Source: Pseudomonadota bacterium
Lineage (GTDB): Bacteria; Pseudomonadota; Gammaproteobacteria; UBA1113
Assembly: GCA_021782495.1 (NCBI GenBank)
Contig: JAJXUV010000007.1
Location: forward strand, 1 to 64,000
DNA length: 64,000 bases
Reading direction: 5' to 3'
Each line of letters begins with the position of its first letter. Within the stretch, counting starts at the first letter, position 1. Under the pieces are notes generated by a model. The model searched no databases. It was not told the DNA's origin and worked only from the letters and a program-made list of their open reading frames with translations. The position numbers and the translations under genes were made by a program. Positions 56,627 through 64,000 of the stretch are shown in pieces.

Positions 56627-58039
56627 TCAACGCTTCTCCCGCAAACGCTTGATATCTACGCCGCACACATCCAAAAGATGGTAAAAAGCCTTGCCGCGTT
56701 CATCGCCGACCCCATCGACGTACACTTCGATGTAGCTGATCAACACAGATTGATAATCCGGGTGTAATAAAACCGGTAATATTTTTTCGGCGCGTGCAAT
56801 GTCTAATTTTTCACTTTTTAAGCAAGTTTGAAAAAGGATATCGGCAAGCAGTGTCACGATGAAAAGACGACGCGGTGCGTTGGCGTGTTCAAAGCGAGCG
56901 ATGCATTCTTCGAGCGCACGATCTTGATCCCACTCACGCCAGAATTCGAATAAGGCTAAGCTGCCCCTTCCTGCTGTGTCTAAATCGGTGTGTTCCTGTA
57001 AATAAGCTAACAACCACAAATAAGCAGGCAGGCTCGCTTCAATGTTGGCCCAAGAACAATTGCCAATCACTTGTCCTTGAATGGGCAATTGCGCAATGGG
57101 GGTTAAGCCCAAATACAATTCCAATTCTTCTTCTATAAAATGACGGTTTAAAGGTGTATAGAGAATGTGTTTTAAAAACTCTTCATTCACGCGCTCGGGG
57201 TGCGCAATCTCGTACAGTACAATACTGCCATGACGTTTGCGCGCTTCGCCTCTGTCGCATTTCAGCCAATATTCACCAAAATAAATAAAAGAAATCGCAT
57301 GACCTTCATAACCCACCGGCAACAATAAAGGTTTAAATTGTAACAATTGACTTAAAGTATGACGAACGGTGTTGGTGTCAAAGAGATAATGTTGATAACG
57401 GGCTAATTGAGAACCCGTGCGTAAGGCAAGCGAATAATGTTTTAAAAACTCAAATTGTTGACGATATTGTTTGGCGCCAAAATTATAAATAAACCGTTCC
57501 ATAGAATCGCGGATCAATCCCATCGTAAATTCTAGAAAAAACCCCTCATATTCCATTTCTACAAAGCGATCGCTGGGGGAATAAATATCGATGGAACCCT
57601 GCAATTCGAAGCGATGACCGAGTAATTTGGCATAAATGAAATCCTGCGCAAAACTCAGGCTTGCACCATACTGAAATAAAAGTTCTTTGATGGGTTGTTG
57701 TTGTCTTAAAGTCGGCATGACCAAGATGGATAAGCCGCCGGTAGCATAGGCATTGGGATCGGCGCCGTGTTCTAATAAGGCGCGGGCAAAGGGAATATTG
57801 TTATTGTCTACCGCCCAATGCAAGGCTGTACGGCCGGTTAAATCGGTGCCCGTAACATCAGCACCTACCTCTAATAAGGCGAGCGCTATTTCCATTTTAT
57901 TGGCAATGGCGCTTTCGATTAGCGGGGTATAACCATATTCATCATAGTCATTGAGAAGAGAGGGTTGTTCAGCCAAATACGCTAATACGGCTTCCTTGTC
58001 GTCGTAAATGATGGTTTGCGCCAGCGTCTTCTTCATCAT
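56627..58039 (-). CDS. Ankyrin-repeat protein resembling the Legionella core effector AnkH/LegA3
   Basis: A 470-residue protein (AnkH is about the same length) with ankyrin repeats at about residues 36-65 (YTPLIESAIANKMEIALALLEVGADV), 68-98 (GRTALHWAVDNNNIPFARALLEHGADPN) and 101-130. The C-terminal 320 residues form a second domain with GHAISFIYFG (H247), KCDRG (D262) and GNCSWANIEASL (C328), the order expected for the permuted cysteine-protease-like fold described for AnkH. It lies 30 bp downstream of rpsT on the same strand and may be co-transcribed with it. AnkH is among the few effectors conserved across Legionellales. Assignment is from recalled architecture. Confidence 0.65.
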   Translation of the reverse strand: MMKKTLAQTIIYDDKEAVLAYLAEQPSLLNDYDEYGYTPLIESAIANKMEIALALLEVGADVTGTDLTGRTALHWAVDNNNIPFARALLEHGADPNAYATGGLSILVMPTLRQQQPIKELLFQYGASLSFAQDFIYAKLLGHRFELQGSIDIYSPSDRFVEMEYEGFFLEFTMGLIRDSMERFIYNFGAKQYRQQFEFLKHYSLALRTGSQLARYQHYLFDTNTVRHTLSQLLQFKPLLLPVGYEGHAISFIYFGEYWLKCDRGEARKRHGSIVLYEIAHPERVNEEFLKHILYTPLNRHFIEEELELYLGLTPIAQLPIQGQVIGNCSWANIEASLPAYLWLLAYLQEHTDLDTAGRGSLALFEFWREWDQDRALEECIARFEHANAPRRLFIVTLLADILFQTCLKSEKLDIARAEKILPVLLHPDYQSVLISYIEVYVDGVGDERGKAFYHLLDVCGVDIKRLREKR

Positions 58040-58069
58040 GAAATCAAGGGCCTGTTTTGACCCTCCAAC

Positions 58070-58339
58070 CTAAACTTGCGCTAAGTCTTTGATTTTTTGA
58101 TTTAAACGACTTTTATGACGCGCTGCTTTGTTCTTGTGAATAATGCCTTTGTTGACCATCCCATCGATTACAGGTACGGCTTCTTTGTAAGCGGTATTGG
58201 CGGCGTTTTGATCGCGGCCTGCGATGGCAACCAGTACTTTCTTGATATAAGTACGGAATTTAGAGCGTAAACTCGTGTTGTGTAATCTGCGTTTCTCGTT
58301 TTGCACCGCGCGTTTTTTCGCGGATTTAATATTAGCCAA
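58070..58339 (-). CDS. rpsT: 30S ribosomal protein S20, UUG start
   Basis: An 89-residue 16S rRNA-binding protein: [17 protein letters not shown] at the N-terminus, [12 protein letters not shown] and [16 protein letters not shown] near the C-terminus. The start is TTG at 58339, placed by homology ([11 protein letters not shown]) and by AGGAGGAA 3 to 5 bp upstream; an in-frame ATG 15 bp upstream would lie inside the ribosome-binding site. E. coli rpsT also starts with UUG, which takes part in its autoregulation by S20. Confidence 0.95.
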   Translation of the reverse strand: MANIKSAKKRAVQNEKRRLHNTSLRSKFRTYIKKVLVAIAGRDQNAANTAYKEAVPVIDGMVNKGIIHKNKAARHKSRLNQKIKDLAQV

Positions 58340-58474
58340 GGGTTCCTCCTGCAAATTGATAAAAGGGTATTATCCTTGATTGCCAAGGGAGCTGTCAAGG
58401 AGGGCGAGTTGGACCCTATTGATCTGAAATTTGCTATACTGAAGATGGACTATTAAGAAAGAAGGGTGAATAAA

Positions 58475-58630
58475 ATGTTTAAAAACATATTAAAATGCAC
58501 GATATTTGCACTATTGGCCTTTAGCTTGGTGGCTTGCCACGAGAATGACGACAATTGGCATCACAAAAAAAATGTCAATGCCAACTGCCATCGAGGTATG
58601 GGGGGTGGCGTGTATTGTAACAGCCATTAA
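58475..58630 (+). CDS. Small lipoprotein, 51 residues
   Basis: A short gene: MFKNILKCTIFALLAFSLVAC is a type II signal peptide with lipobox LVAC (Cys21 as the lipidation site), followed by 30 residues rich in His, Asn and Gly with further cysteines (HENDDNWHHKKN..., CHRGMGGGVYCNSH). AAGAAGGG precedes the ATG at a suitable distance. The mature peptide has five His and two extra Cys, so metal binding is conceivable. Function unknown. A family A repeat follows 12 bp after the stop. Confidence 0.7.
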   Translation: MFKNILKCTIFALLAFSLVACHENDDNWHHKKNVNANCHRGMGGGVYCNSH

Positions 58631-58641
58631 GATTCAAAACT

Positions 58642-58714
58642 TACCGAGCCGCGACCGTGAGGGAGCGGTGGTTCAGAGTGAATAACTTTTCGCTCCTTGG
58701 GGCGCGGCTCAGTT
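58642..58714. repeat. Family A palindromic repeat, diverged right arm
   Basis: Left arm TACCGAGCCGCGACCGTGAG with GGGAGCGGTGGTTCAGAG; right arm CGCTCCTTGGGGCGCGGCTCAGTTA, with several mismatches, so the stem is decaying. Confidence 0.7.
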
Positions 58715-58807
58715 AATTCTTAGGCTTGCAGTCGATCAATGGCTTTTTTTGTATAAGTTAGGTATACTATGGCGCATTGTTTATGAACCTGAGCCTAAGG
58801 ACCCTCT

Positions 58808-59461
58808 ATGTCCCAACGTATCAAATTGCCTTTTTCCAATCGCTATGACTATGCGTATTCCAACAAATATTATCATCGTCACAAAAAAGGATTTTTCAAA
58901 AGATTTTCCAACGGCTTAGAACAACGCATGTTAGCCAAAGCTTTAAAAATGGCAGGTGTGGTGAAAGTGGTATTGGATTTGCCATGCGGCGCGGGTCGAT
59001 TTTTCGAAACTATTTTGAAGGCAGGCTGCGAGAAACTCATTGGTGGCGATCTTTCAGTAGGGATGTTGCAAGTGATCAAAGAGCAATTCCCCGCGGTCTT
59101 ATTGCAAAAAATAGAATTGTTAGAATTGGATGCAGCACACATTGCATTGCCAGATAAAAGTGTAGACACTATGGTGTGCATGCGTTTGATGCACCACATT
59201 CACGATCCTGCGCACCGACAAGTCATGTATCAAGAAATGCGACGTGTGGCGCGTCACAGTGTTTGTGTCTCTAATTGGATTGAAGGAAATTATAAAAGCT
59301 ATCGGGAAAATTTGCGTGCACAAAAGAATGGGGAAAAATCGCGTTGTTTTGATCCCGCATTGTTGGAAAAAGAATTAGAGGCCGCTGGATTTAAGGTGAC
59401 TGCCAAAGTCGATATGTTGCCGGGAATTTCCTATTGGCGTACTTATGTGTTGCAGGTGTAA
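58808..59461 (+). CDS. Class I SAM-dependent methyltransferase
   Basis: A 217-residue methyltransferase with motif I VLDLPCGAGRF (residues 57-67), the acidic motif II GGDLSVGMLQVI, motif III-like LELDAAHIALPDKSVD and MRLMHHIHD, as in UbiE/Methyltransf_11 proteins. Substrate unknown. The basic N-terminal 40 residues (YYHRHKKGFFKRF) could contact a phosphorylated or membrane substrate. Its 3' end overlaps the convergent MidA-like gene by 19 bp. Confidence 0.87.
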   Translation: MSQRIKLPFSNRYDYAYSNKYYHRHKKGFFKRFSNGLEQRMLAKALKMAGVVKVVLDLPCGAGRFFETILKAGCEKLIGGDLSVGMLQVIKEQFPAVLLQKIELLELDAAHIALPDKSVDTMVCMRLMHHIHDPAHRQVMYQEMRRVARHSVCVSNWIEGNYKSYRENLRAQKNGEKSRCFDPALLEKELEAAGFKVTAKVDMLPGISYWRTYVLQV

Positions 59462-60540
59462 GCTATATTCTTCTTCAGCGCCAGTACCTTAAACAATTCT
59501 CCCATTTCACTGGGTAGTGTTAAATATTTAATTTGCTGAGCGAGTTGATATTGTTCTATGGTATCGGTAGGCTGAGAAGCGAGTTCCAATAAACCCACGG
59601 ATAATAAAAAATGCGCTTGTGGCGTATAACCATCAACAACCAAACCACTTTTTTCTGCGGCTTCTATCACCGCGCTGAAATTCACATGCGCGGTGATGTC
59701 TTGTTCGCCGACGTGAATGAGAGGATTGTCGTGTGCTTGGTGTCGATAATGACACATCAACGTGCCTTGAGCGCGATCGGGATGATAATACTCTTGTTGC
59801 AAAAAGCCATAATCGAAAATCAAAACCACGCCTTGTTTTAAGCAATCACTCACACTGTGGATCCACGGCACGATGTGCGGATTGATTTCCGTCAAATAAC
59901 CTTTTTTCAATATTTCCAGTGGCAAGGTAGCGGCAATGGCACGCGCTTCTTGTTCTAATATTGGATCGGCAATAGCCTGATAATGCCATTTAAAATGGGA
60001 TTCTTCATAGCTGACATAAGCTTGTTCTAGTTCTGTGTCAGAAAATTTAATCAATTCCACCGGCATGGCATCTAAGACTTCATTGGCGAGGATGACGCCG
60101 CTAAAAGCTTGCGGCAAAGCCTCTAACCATTGAATGCGCGACAATAAATGCGGACAGCGTTTTTCGAATTGCGCGTGTTGCGCTTGTTTTAAAGAAGCGC
60201 TTAATTCCAGTATGCAATATTCTGCAGGCAGCGCTTGTTCTTTTTCCAAATACAAGAGCATATCGCAGGCTAAAGTGCCCAGCCCCGCACCAAATTCTAA
60301 AATGCGGCCTTCAGCTAAAGTCGCTAAAATAGATTGAACTTGGCGTGCTACACATTGGCTAAACAAAGGCGAAATTTCAGGGGCTGTGACAAAATCCCCT
60401 TCTTTTCCAATGGGAAGTTGGGCGCGACAATAATAGCCTAATTCAGGGGTGTATAAAGCCAAACGCATAAAATCGCTGAAAGGAATGCATTTTTCTGGGT
60501 GATTGAGGATGGTCGCGGCAATGCGTTCGTGTAAGGACAT
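59443..60540 (-). CDS. MidA/NDUFAF7-like SAM-dependent methyltransferase (DUF185 family)
   Basis: A 365-residue protein of the family whose mitochondrial member NDUFAF7/MidA methylates an arginine of complex I subunit NDUFS2. Motifs: IPFSDFMRLALYTPELGYYCR at the N-terminus, GDFVTAPEISPLFSQCVARQ, the SAM motif ILEFGAGLGTLACDML, ILANEVLDAMPVELIKF and VLIFDYGFLQQEYYHPDRAQGTLMCHYRHQ. All family landmarks are intact. A complex I role in bacteria is plausible but unproven. It is divergent from the pteridine reductase gene. Confidence 0.88.
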   Translation of the reverse strand: MSLHERIAATILNHPEKCIPFSDFMRLALYTPELGYYCRAQLPIGKEGDFVTAPEISPLFSQCVARQVQSILATLAEGRILEFGAGLGTLACDMLLYLEKEQALPAEYCILELSASLKQAQHAQFEKRCPHLLSRIQWLEALPQAFSGVILANEVLDAMPVELIKFSDTELEQAYVSYEESHFKWHYQAIADPILEQEARAIAATLPLEILKKGYLTEINPHIVPWIHSVSDCLKQGVVLIFDYGFLQQEYYHPDRAQGTLMCHYRHQAHDNPLIHVGEQDITAHVNFSAVIEAAEKSGLVVDGYTPQAHFLLSVGLLELASQPTDTIEQYQLAQQIKYLTLPSEMGELFKVLALKKNIAYTCNT

Positions 60541-60608
60541 CAGGAGACTCGTCGTTTAATATGAAAAGATGTTAAACTAGTCAAAGGATAAAATCAAGAG
60601 AGCCTATC

Positions 60609-61355
60609 ATGCAAGCAGTTTTAAGTGGTAAAACCGCACTCATCACCGGCAGTGCGCGTCGTATCGGCGCGGCGATAGCGCGTAGGCTGCATGGAGCCGG
60701 AGCGACAGTTATTTTGCATTATCATCGATCGCAGGAAGAAGCTGAAAAGCTGGCTAAGGATTTAAATCAACAACGTCCTAAGTCCGCTTTTTTAGTGGCC
60801 TTTGATTTGATGCAGTCCGATCTTTCTTCCCTAATGCAAGCGGTGTTGGCGCATGACAAAGGCTTGGATATGCTAGTCAACAATGCCTCGGTATTTTATC
60901 CGACGTATTTAGAATGGAATGCACAAGCAAAAGCCCAAGCCTTGATGCAAATCAATGCTTTTGCACCCTATCAATTGTCTCTTTTAGCGCGACCGGTGTT
61001 AGAACCCTGTCAAGGAAATATCATCAATTTAGTGGACATTCACGCCACCCAACCTTTGCGCGATTATTGCCTTTACAGTCAATCTAAAGCAGCTTTGCGT
61101 CAACAAACCTTGAGTTTGGCCAAAGAATTCGCGCCGCATGTTCGAGTGAATGCCGTTGCGCCAGGCGCTATTTTGTGGCCCGAAAAAGAAGCTGCTTTGA
61201 ATGAAGCACAAAAGCAAGCTTTATTAAACCATATTCCTTTGCAGCGATTGGGAAGAGCCGAAGACATCGCCGAAGCCGTTTTGTATTTGGCCACAGCGCC
61301 TTATGTCACCGGCGTCATATTGCCCGTAGACGGTGGCCGTTTGCTGCAGAAATAG
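60609..61355 (+). CDS. Pteridine reductase-type short-chain dehydrogenase
   Basis: A 248-residue SDR. The nucleotide loop is TGSARRIG (residues 14-21), with the Arg pattern TGxxxRxG characteristic of pteridine reductase (PTR1/FolM) instead of the usual TGxxxGxG; NNAS (90-93) and the YSQSKAAL active site follow, then VNAVAPGAILWP. Likely reduces dihydrofolate/biopterin with NADPH, giving a backup for folate reduction. It opens a run of plus-strand genes that continues through the hydrolase and zapE. Confidence 0.87.
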   Translation: MQAVLSGKTALITGSARRIGAAIARRLHGAGATVILHYHRSQEEAEKLAKDLNQQRPKSAFLVAFDLMQSDLSSLMQAVLAHDKGLDMLVNNASVFYPTYLEWNAQAKAQALMQINAFAPYQLSLLARPVLEPCQGNIINLVDIHATQPLRDYCLYSQSKAALRQQTLSLAKEFAPHVRVNAVAPGAILWPEKEAALNEAQKQALLNHIPLQRLGRAEDIAEAVLYLATAPYVTGVILPVDGGRLLQK

Positions 61356-61359
61356 TCAT

Positions 61360-61425
61360 TGTCATTCCTGCGAAAGCAGGAATCCAGTTTCAAACCCTGG
61401 ATCCCTGCTTTCGCAGGGATAACAG
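61360..61425. repeat. Family C palindromic repeat
   Basis: A 66-bp hairpin: TGTCATTCCTGCGAAAGCAG, GAATCCAG and the inverted GGATCCCTGCTTTCGCAGGG ending in AACAG. It lies 5 bp after the pteridine reductase stop. Confidence 0.85.
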
Positions 61426-61519
61426 AGAAAATGTTTCTGCCCCAAGAATGACAAAAAAGCGCTTTCGCAGAGACAACAAAATCTTTGAAGAACATCCAAA
61501 TTATGCTATTATAACCTCC

Positions 61520-62167
61520 ATGACAATTACAACAGAAAACTTATTTATTCCCGGTCCAGCCGGTCTTTTAGAAGCCGCCTTACACAACCGAGCAACAGAC
61601 AACATCGCCCCTTGGACGATGATCCTTTGTCATCCGCATCCTTTATACGGCGGTACCATGGACAATAAAGTCATTACCACACTCGCCAAAGCAGGTGTCG
61701 AATTGGGCTGTCAGGTCTTGCGTTTTAATTACAGAGGTGTGGGGCAGAGTGAAGGCACTTTTGCCGATGCCATTGGCGAATGCGAAGATTTACATGCAGT
61801 TTTGAATTGGTTAAAAGCATTGTATCCAGATTTACGTTTGATTCTCTGTGGTTTTTCTTTTGGTGCATACATCGCGGCTAAAATTGCAGCCGACACACCC
61901 GACGTCAAAGCTTTGTTAACAGTCTCGCCAGCAGTTTTGCATTACGATTTTAGCGGTTTAAAAAAAATAACCTGTCCTTGGTTTCTTATTCAAGGTGATG
62001 CCGATGAAGTCGTTCCACCGCAATCAGTTTACGATTGGCTCACTAAAGCCAATCAAACCATACACCGCATTGATTTTCCAGGCGCGGGGCATTTCTATCA
62101 TGGTCGTTTGATGGAATTAAAAACCGTTGTGAAGGATTATCTCTCTCCTTTGATGCAGAGCGAATAA
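61520..62167 (+). CDS. Alpha/beta hydrolase (COG2945-like)
   Basis: A 215-residue serine hydrolase. The nucleophile elbow GFSFG places Ser113, the acid is in QGDADEVVP (D162 or D160) and the His is H191 in GAGHFYHG. HPHPLYGGTMDNKVI and RFNYRGVGQSEG are typical of the short dienelactone-hydrolase-like family. The ATG at 61520 is chosen as the first codon with family homology; the frame is open 24 codons upstream through repeat sequence. The TAA shares one base with the zapE ATG. Confidence 0.87.
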   Translation: MTITTENLFIPGPAGLLEAALHNRATDNIAPWTMILCHPHPLYGGTMDNKVITTLAKAGVELGCQVLRFNYRGVGQSEGTFADAIGECEDLHAVLNWLKALYPDLRLILCGFSFGAYIAAKIAADTPDVKALLTVSPAVLHYDFSGLKKITCPWFLIQGDADEVVPPQSVYDWLTKANQTIHRIDFPGAGHFYHGRLMELKTVVKDYLSPLMQSE

Positions 62168-63243
62168 TGACACTACAGGATCTTTACCAGCAACAGGTGC
62201 AAGCCGAAAAAATAGAGGCTGATCCTTTGCAAGAACAGGCTTTAAGGCTATTCGAGCATTTTTTGAATGAATACCAAAAACGCAGTTCTAAAAAATGGTG
62301 GCATTTTCGAGCGCCGAAAAATAAAATGCAAGGTATTTATTTATGGGGTAGTGTGGGCATTGGTAAAACTTGGTTGATGGATTTATTTTATCAAGCCTTG
62401 CCTGGTCAGCGTAAAATACGACAACATTTTCACGCTTTTATGCGTCGAGTGCATCAGGATTTAAAAACATTGCAAGGTACCAAAGATCCTTTAAAAACGG
62501 TTGCTAAAAAATGGGCGTCTCAAGTAAATATCATTTGTTTCGATGAATTTTTTGTGAATGACATTGCCGATGCGATGATTTTAGGGAATTTATTTCAAGC
62601 TTTGTTTCAAGAAAATATCCATCTTATTTTTACTTCCAATGTTCCGCCTGAAAATTTGTACCGCAATGGTTTGCAACGCGAATTGTTTTTGCCCGCCATT
62701 GCTTTATTGCAACAAAGGTGTGAAGTGTATCATCTCGATAGCCATTGTGATTATCGAGTGCGTACTTTGGAAAATGCCGGGGTATATTGGCAAGCTTCCG
62801 ATCCCAAAGCGCGCCAAGGCATGGCCGCGTTGTTTGCGACCTTGGTCGGTAGCGAAGATTTGAATGGCAATCCTATTTGGATAGAAGGGCGGCCAATTGA
62901 AAATTGGGGACACACAGACAATATGGCGGGTTTTGATTTTGACGTCTTGTGCCACGAACCACGAAGTCAGCGCGATTATTTGGCTTTAAGTGAACAATTT
63001 TCCACGATTTTTTTAAGAGATGTTCCAGTTATTCAAGCCTCAGAGCACAATAAAATCACTTATTTCATCCAATTGATCGACATTTTATACGATGCACACG
63101 TCAAATTGGTGTTATCGGTCTATGCACAAAATGTCTCCGCAATTTATCCCCAAGGGCCACTGCATTTTGAATTTCAACGCACTCAGAGCCGTTTGATAGA
63201 AATGCAAGGCCATGCTTATTTGGCGAAAGGGTCTTGTGTCTAA
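62167..63243 (+). CDS. zapE: Cell division ATPase ZapE (AFG1 family)
   Basis: A 358-residue AAA-type ATPase that acts at the Z-ring in E. coli. It has GIYLWGSVGIGKTWLMDLFY (Walker A GSVGIGKT), a Walker B region IICFDEFFVNDIADAMIL, the sensor segment LIFTSNVPPENLYRNGLQRELFLPAI, and the AFG1 C-terminal LSVYAQ-type region. Length is close to that of E. coli ZapE (375). It overlaps the hydrolase gene by one base. Confidence 0.93.
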   Translation: MTLQDLYQQQVQAEKIEADPLQEQALRLFEHFLNEYQKRSSKKWWHFRAPKNKMQGIYLWGSVGIGKTWLMDLFYQALPGQRKIRQHFHAFMRRVHQDLKTLQGTKDPLKTVAKKWASQVNIICFDEFFVNDIADAMILGNLFQALFQENIHLIFTSNVPPENLYRNGLQRELFLPAIALLQQRCEVYHLDSHCDYRVRTLENAGVYWQASDPKARQGMAALFATLVGSEDLNGNPIWIEGRPIENWGHTDNMAGFDFDVLCHEPRSQRDYLALSEQFSTIFLRDVPVIQASEHNKITYFIQLIDILYDAHVKLVLSVYAQNVSAIYPQGPLHFEFQRTQSRLIEMQGHAYLAKGSCV

Positions 63244-63271
63244 TGTACAAAAGCATTATGCTAAAGCAACT

Positions 63272-63847
63272 ATGACCCCAAACGAAAAAAACGAAAGAGA
63301 ACAAATTGCCCAAGCGGTGCGCGAAGCAAGGCGCACCCTTTTCGATCGCCCTGTAACACCCCAAGAACTTTATGCTTTGTTGAGCCTTTACCCTTATTTA
63401 GAGGTTTGTTCTAAAGGGGCTTTTATGCCGCCTTTGGGCACAGAGCCGACCATCATTACCACTAAAAATGGCTGGAAAATATACGATTATGGGGATGTGA
63501 TGGCTACGGGTTGCCATGAACTCATGGCGCATTTGTGGGTTCAGGAAGACAGCGAAGAGGGTGGCGGCGAAGGGGGTGGGGATTATGGCACCATTGCCAA
63601 ACAATCCGCAGAAGTGGTGAAGTATATGCTCATGCTGGCTAAGCAAAAGGGCTGGCCTTCGAGTGAAATTATTTCGGGACATTATCCTTTACAACGTTTG
63701 TATTGGGTTTTTGGAATGCTTTCTGATTATAAAATAGACAATTTTAATCCAAGCTTAGAAGATTATGTAGTGCTTCGTTGGGTTCAAGCTTTGGAAGCCA
63801 AAACCTTTGTTATGCCGCGATACGCTCAAACGGGGAGAGGTCGTTGA
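63272..63847 (+). CDS. Conserved-looking protein of unknown function
   Basis: A 191-residue protein from the ATG at 63272 (the frame is open further upstream inside zapE). It contains [25 protein letters not shown], an acidic Gly-rich stretch [13 protein letters not shown] (near residues 98-111) and [13 protein letters not shown], then [34 protein letters not shown] is not a proper HExxH site. No signal peptide. Its TGA overlaps the ATG of ileS, so it is probably co-translated with it. Family not recognised; a Legionellales-specific accessory protein is possible. Confidence 0.68.
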   Translation: MTPNEKNEREQIAQAVREARRTLFDRPVTPQELYALLSLYPYLEVCSKGAFMPPLGTEPTIITTKNGWKIYDYGDVMATGCHELMAHLWVQEDSEEGGGEGGGDYGTIAKQSAEVVKYMLMLAKQKGWPSSEIISGHYPLQRLYWVFGMLSDYKIDNFNPSLEDYVVLRWVQALEAKTFVMPRYAQTGRGR

Positions 63848-64000
63848 TGAGCATCGATTACAAAAACACTTTAAATCTGCCGCAAACTGCTTTTAGTATG
63901 AAAGCCAATTTAAGTACCCAAGAACCCAAATGGCTTGCTTTTTGGGAAGAAATAGCGGTTTATCAAGAATTACGCCGTACGCGTGAAGGTCAAGCCAAAT
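63847..64000 (+). CDS. ileS: Isoleucyl-tRNA synthetase, 5' end only
   Basis: The first 51 codons run to the window edge. They read [21 protein letters not shown] and [13 protein letters not shown], matching the IleS N-terminus (E. coli [20 protein letters not shown]...). The ATG overlaps the preceding stop (ATGA). The catalytic HIGH and KMSKS regions lie outside the window. Confidence 0.93.
   Translation, partial: MSIDYKNTLNLPQTAFSMKANLSTQEPKWLAFWEEIAVYQELRRTREGQAK

Noticed and set aside
63272-63847. HELMAH as a zinc protease motif in the protein before ileS
   Set aside because: The spacing is HExxxH and not HExxH, and the context is not helical in the way of zincins.

Overview
The window looks like a chromosomal segment of a host-associated gammaproteobacterium of the order Legionellales (Coxiella/Legionella/Berkiella/Aquicella side). 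Three things point there: ordinary gammaproteobacterial housekeeping operons; a protein resembling the Legionellales core effector AnkH/LegA3; and several AT-richer orphan genes with eukaryote-facing features (ankyrin repeats, C-terminal CaaX boxes, an effector-type zinc metalloprotease). Four of the orphans are preceded by close matches to the PmrA box that controls Dot/Icm effectors in Legionella and Coxiella. No Dot/Icm genes lie in the window, so effector status is inference.

Layout. 0.1-4.2 kb: mrp-dcd-CDP-alcohol phosphotransferase-recJ. 4.2-9.4 kb: mmsB, an orphan with a Cys-His-Asp pattern, nitronate monooxygenase and a membrane orphan. 9.9-18.3 kb: a tightly overlapping LPS inner-core operon in the order known from Pseudomonas (waaF, waaC, a waaG-waaP fusion, two WaaP-like kinases, a tandem-kinase protein, a carbamoyltransferase). 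18.4-25.3 kb: two MFS transporters, pyrG-kdsA, rocD. 25.3-31.8 kb: an orphan/effector island around three copies of tRNA-Val (one degenerate). 31.8-36.9 kb: thrS-infC-rpmI-rplT-pheS followed by adk, with pheT and ihfA absent. 37-40.6 kb: ankyrin protein, thioredoxin-like protein, hemH, a very basic protein, a HU protein with a histone-H1-like tail. 40.8-44.9 kb: RND efflux adaptor and a pump gene broken by one in-frame TGA. 45.1-52.1 kb: rpsO-pnp, holB, two orphans splitting holB from pilZ-tatD. 52.2-56.3 kb: nrdA-nrdB behind tandem NrdR boxes and a DnaA box. 56.6-58.3 kb: AnkH-like gene and rpsT. 58.4-64 kb: a 51-residue lipoprotein, methyltransferase, MidA-like protein, pteridine reductase, hydrolase, zapE, an unknown gene and the start of ileS.

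Intergenic DNA is full of palindromic elements: family A (about 65-170 bp, arms beginning ACCGAGCCGCGACCG), family B (about 162 bp, ends AGGGCCTGTT), family C (TGTCATCCCTGCGAAAGC type), and single long palindromes between waaP and the next kinase, thrS/infC, rplT/pheS and pyrG/kdsA. Compensatory changes between copies of A and B suggest that the folded form, not just the sequence, is kept.

The most interesting observations are: two convergent unrelated genes (25.4-27.0 kb) that both end in the prenylation motif Cys-Thr-Ile-Leu, encoded in the two arms of one inverted repeat; the four PmrA-box promoters; the WaaG-WaaP fusion; and a tRNA-Val family in which a duplicate has changed anticodon from GAC to CAC and then spawned a pseudogene.
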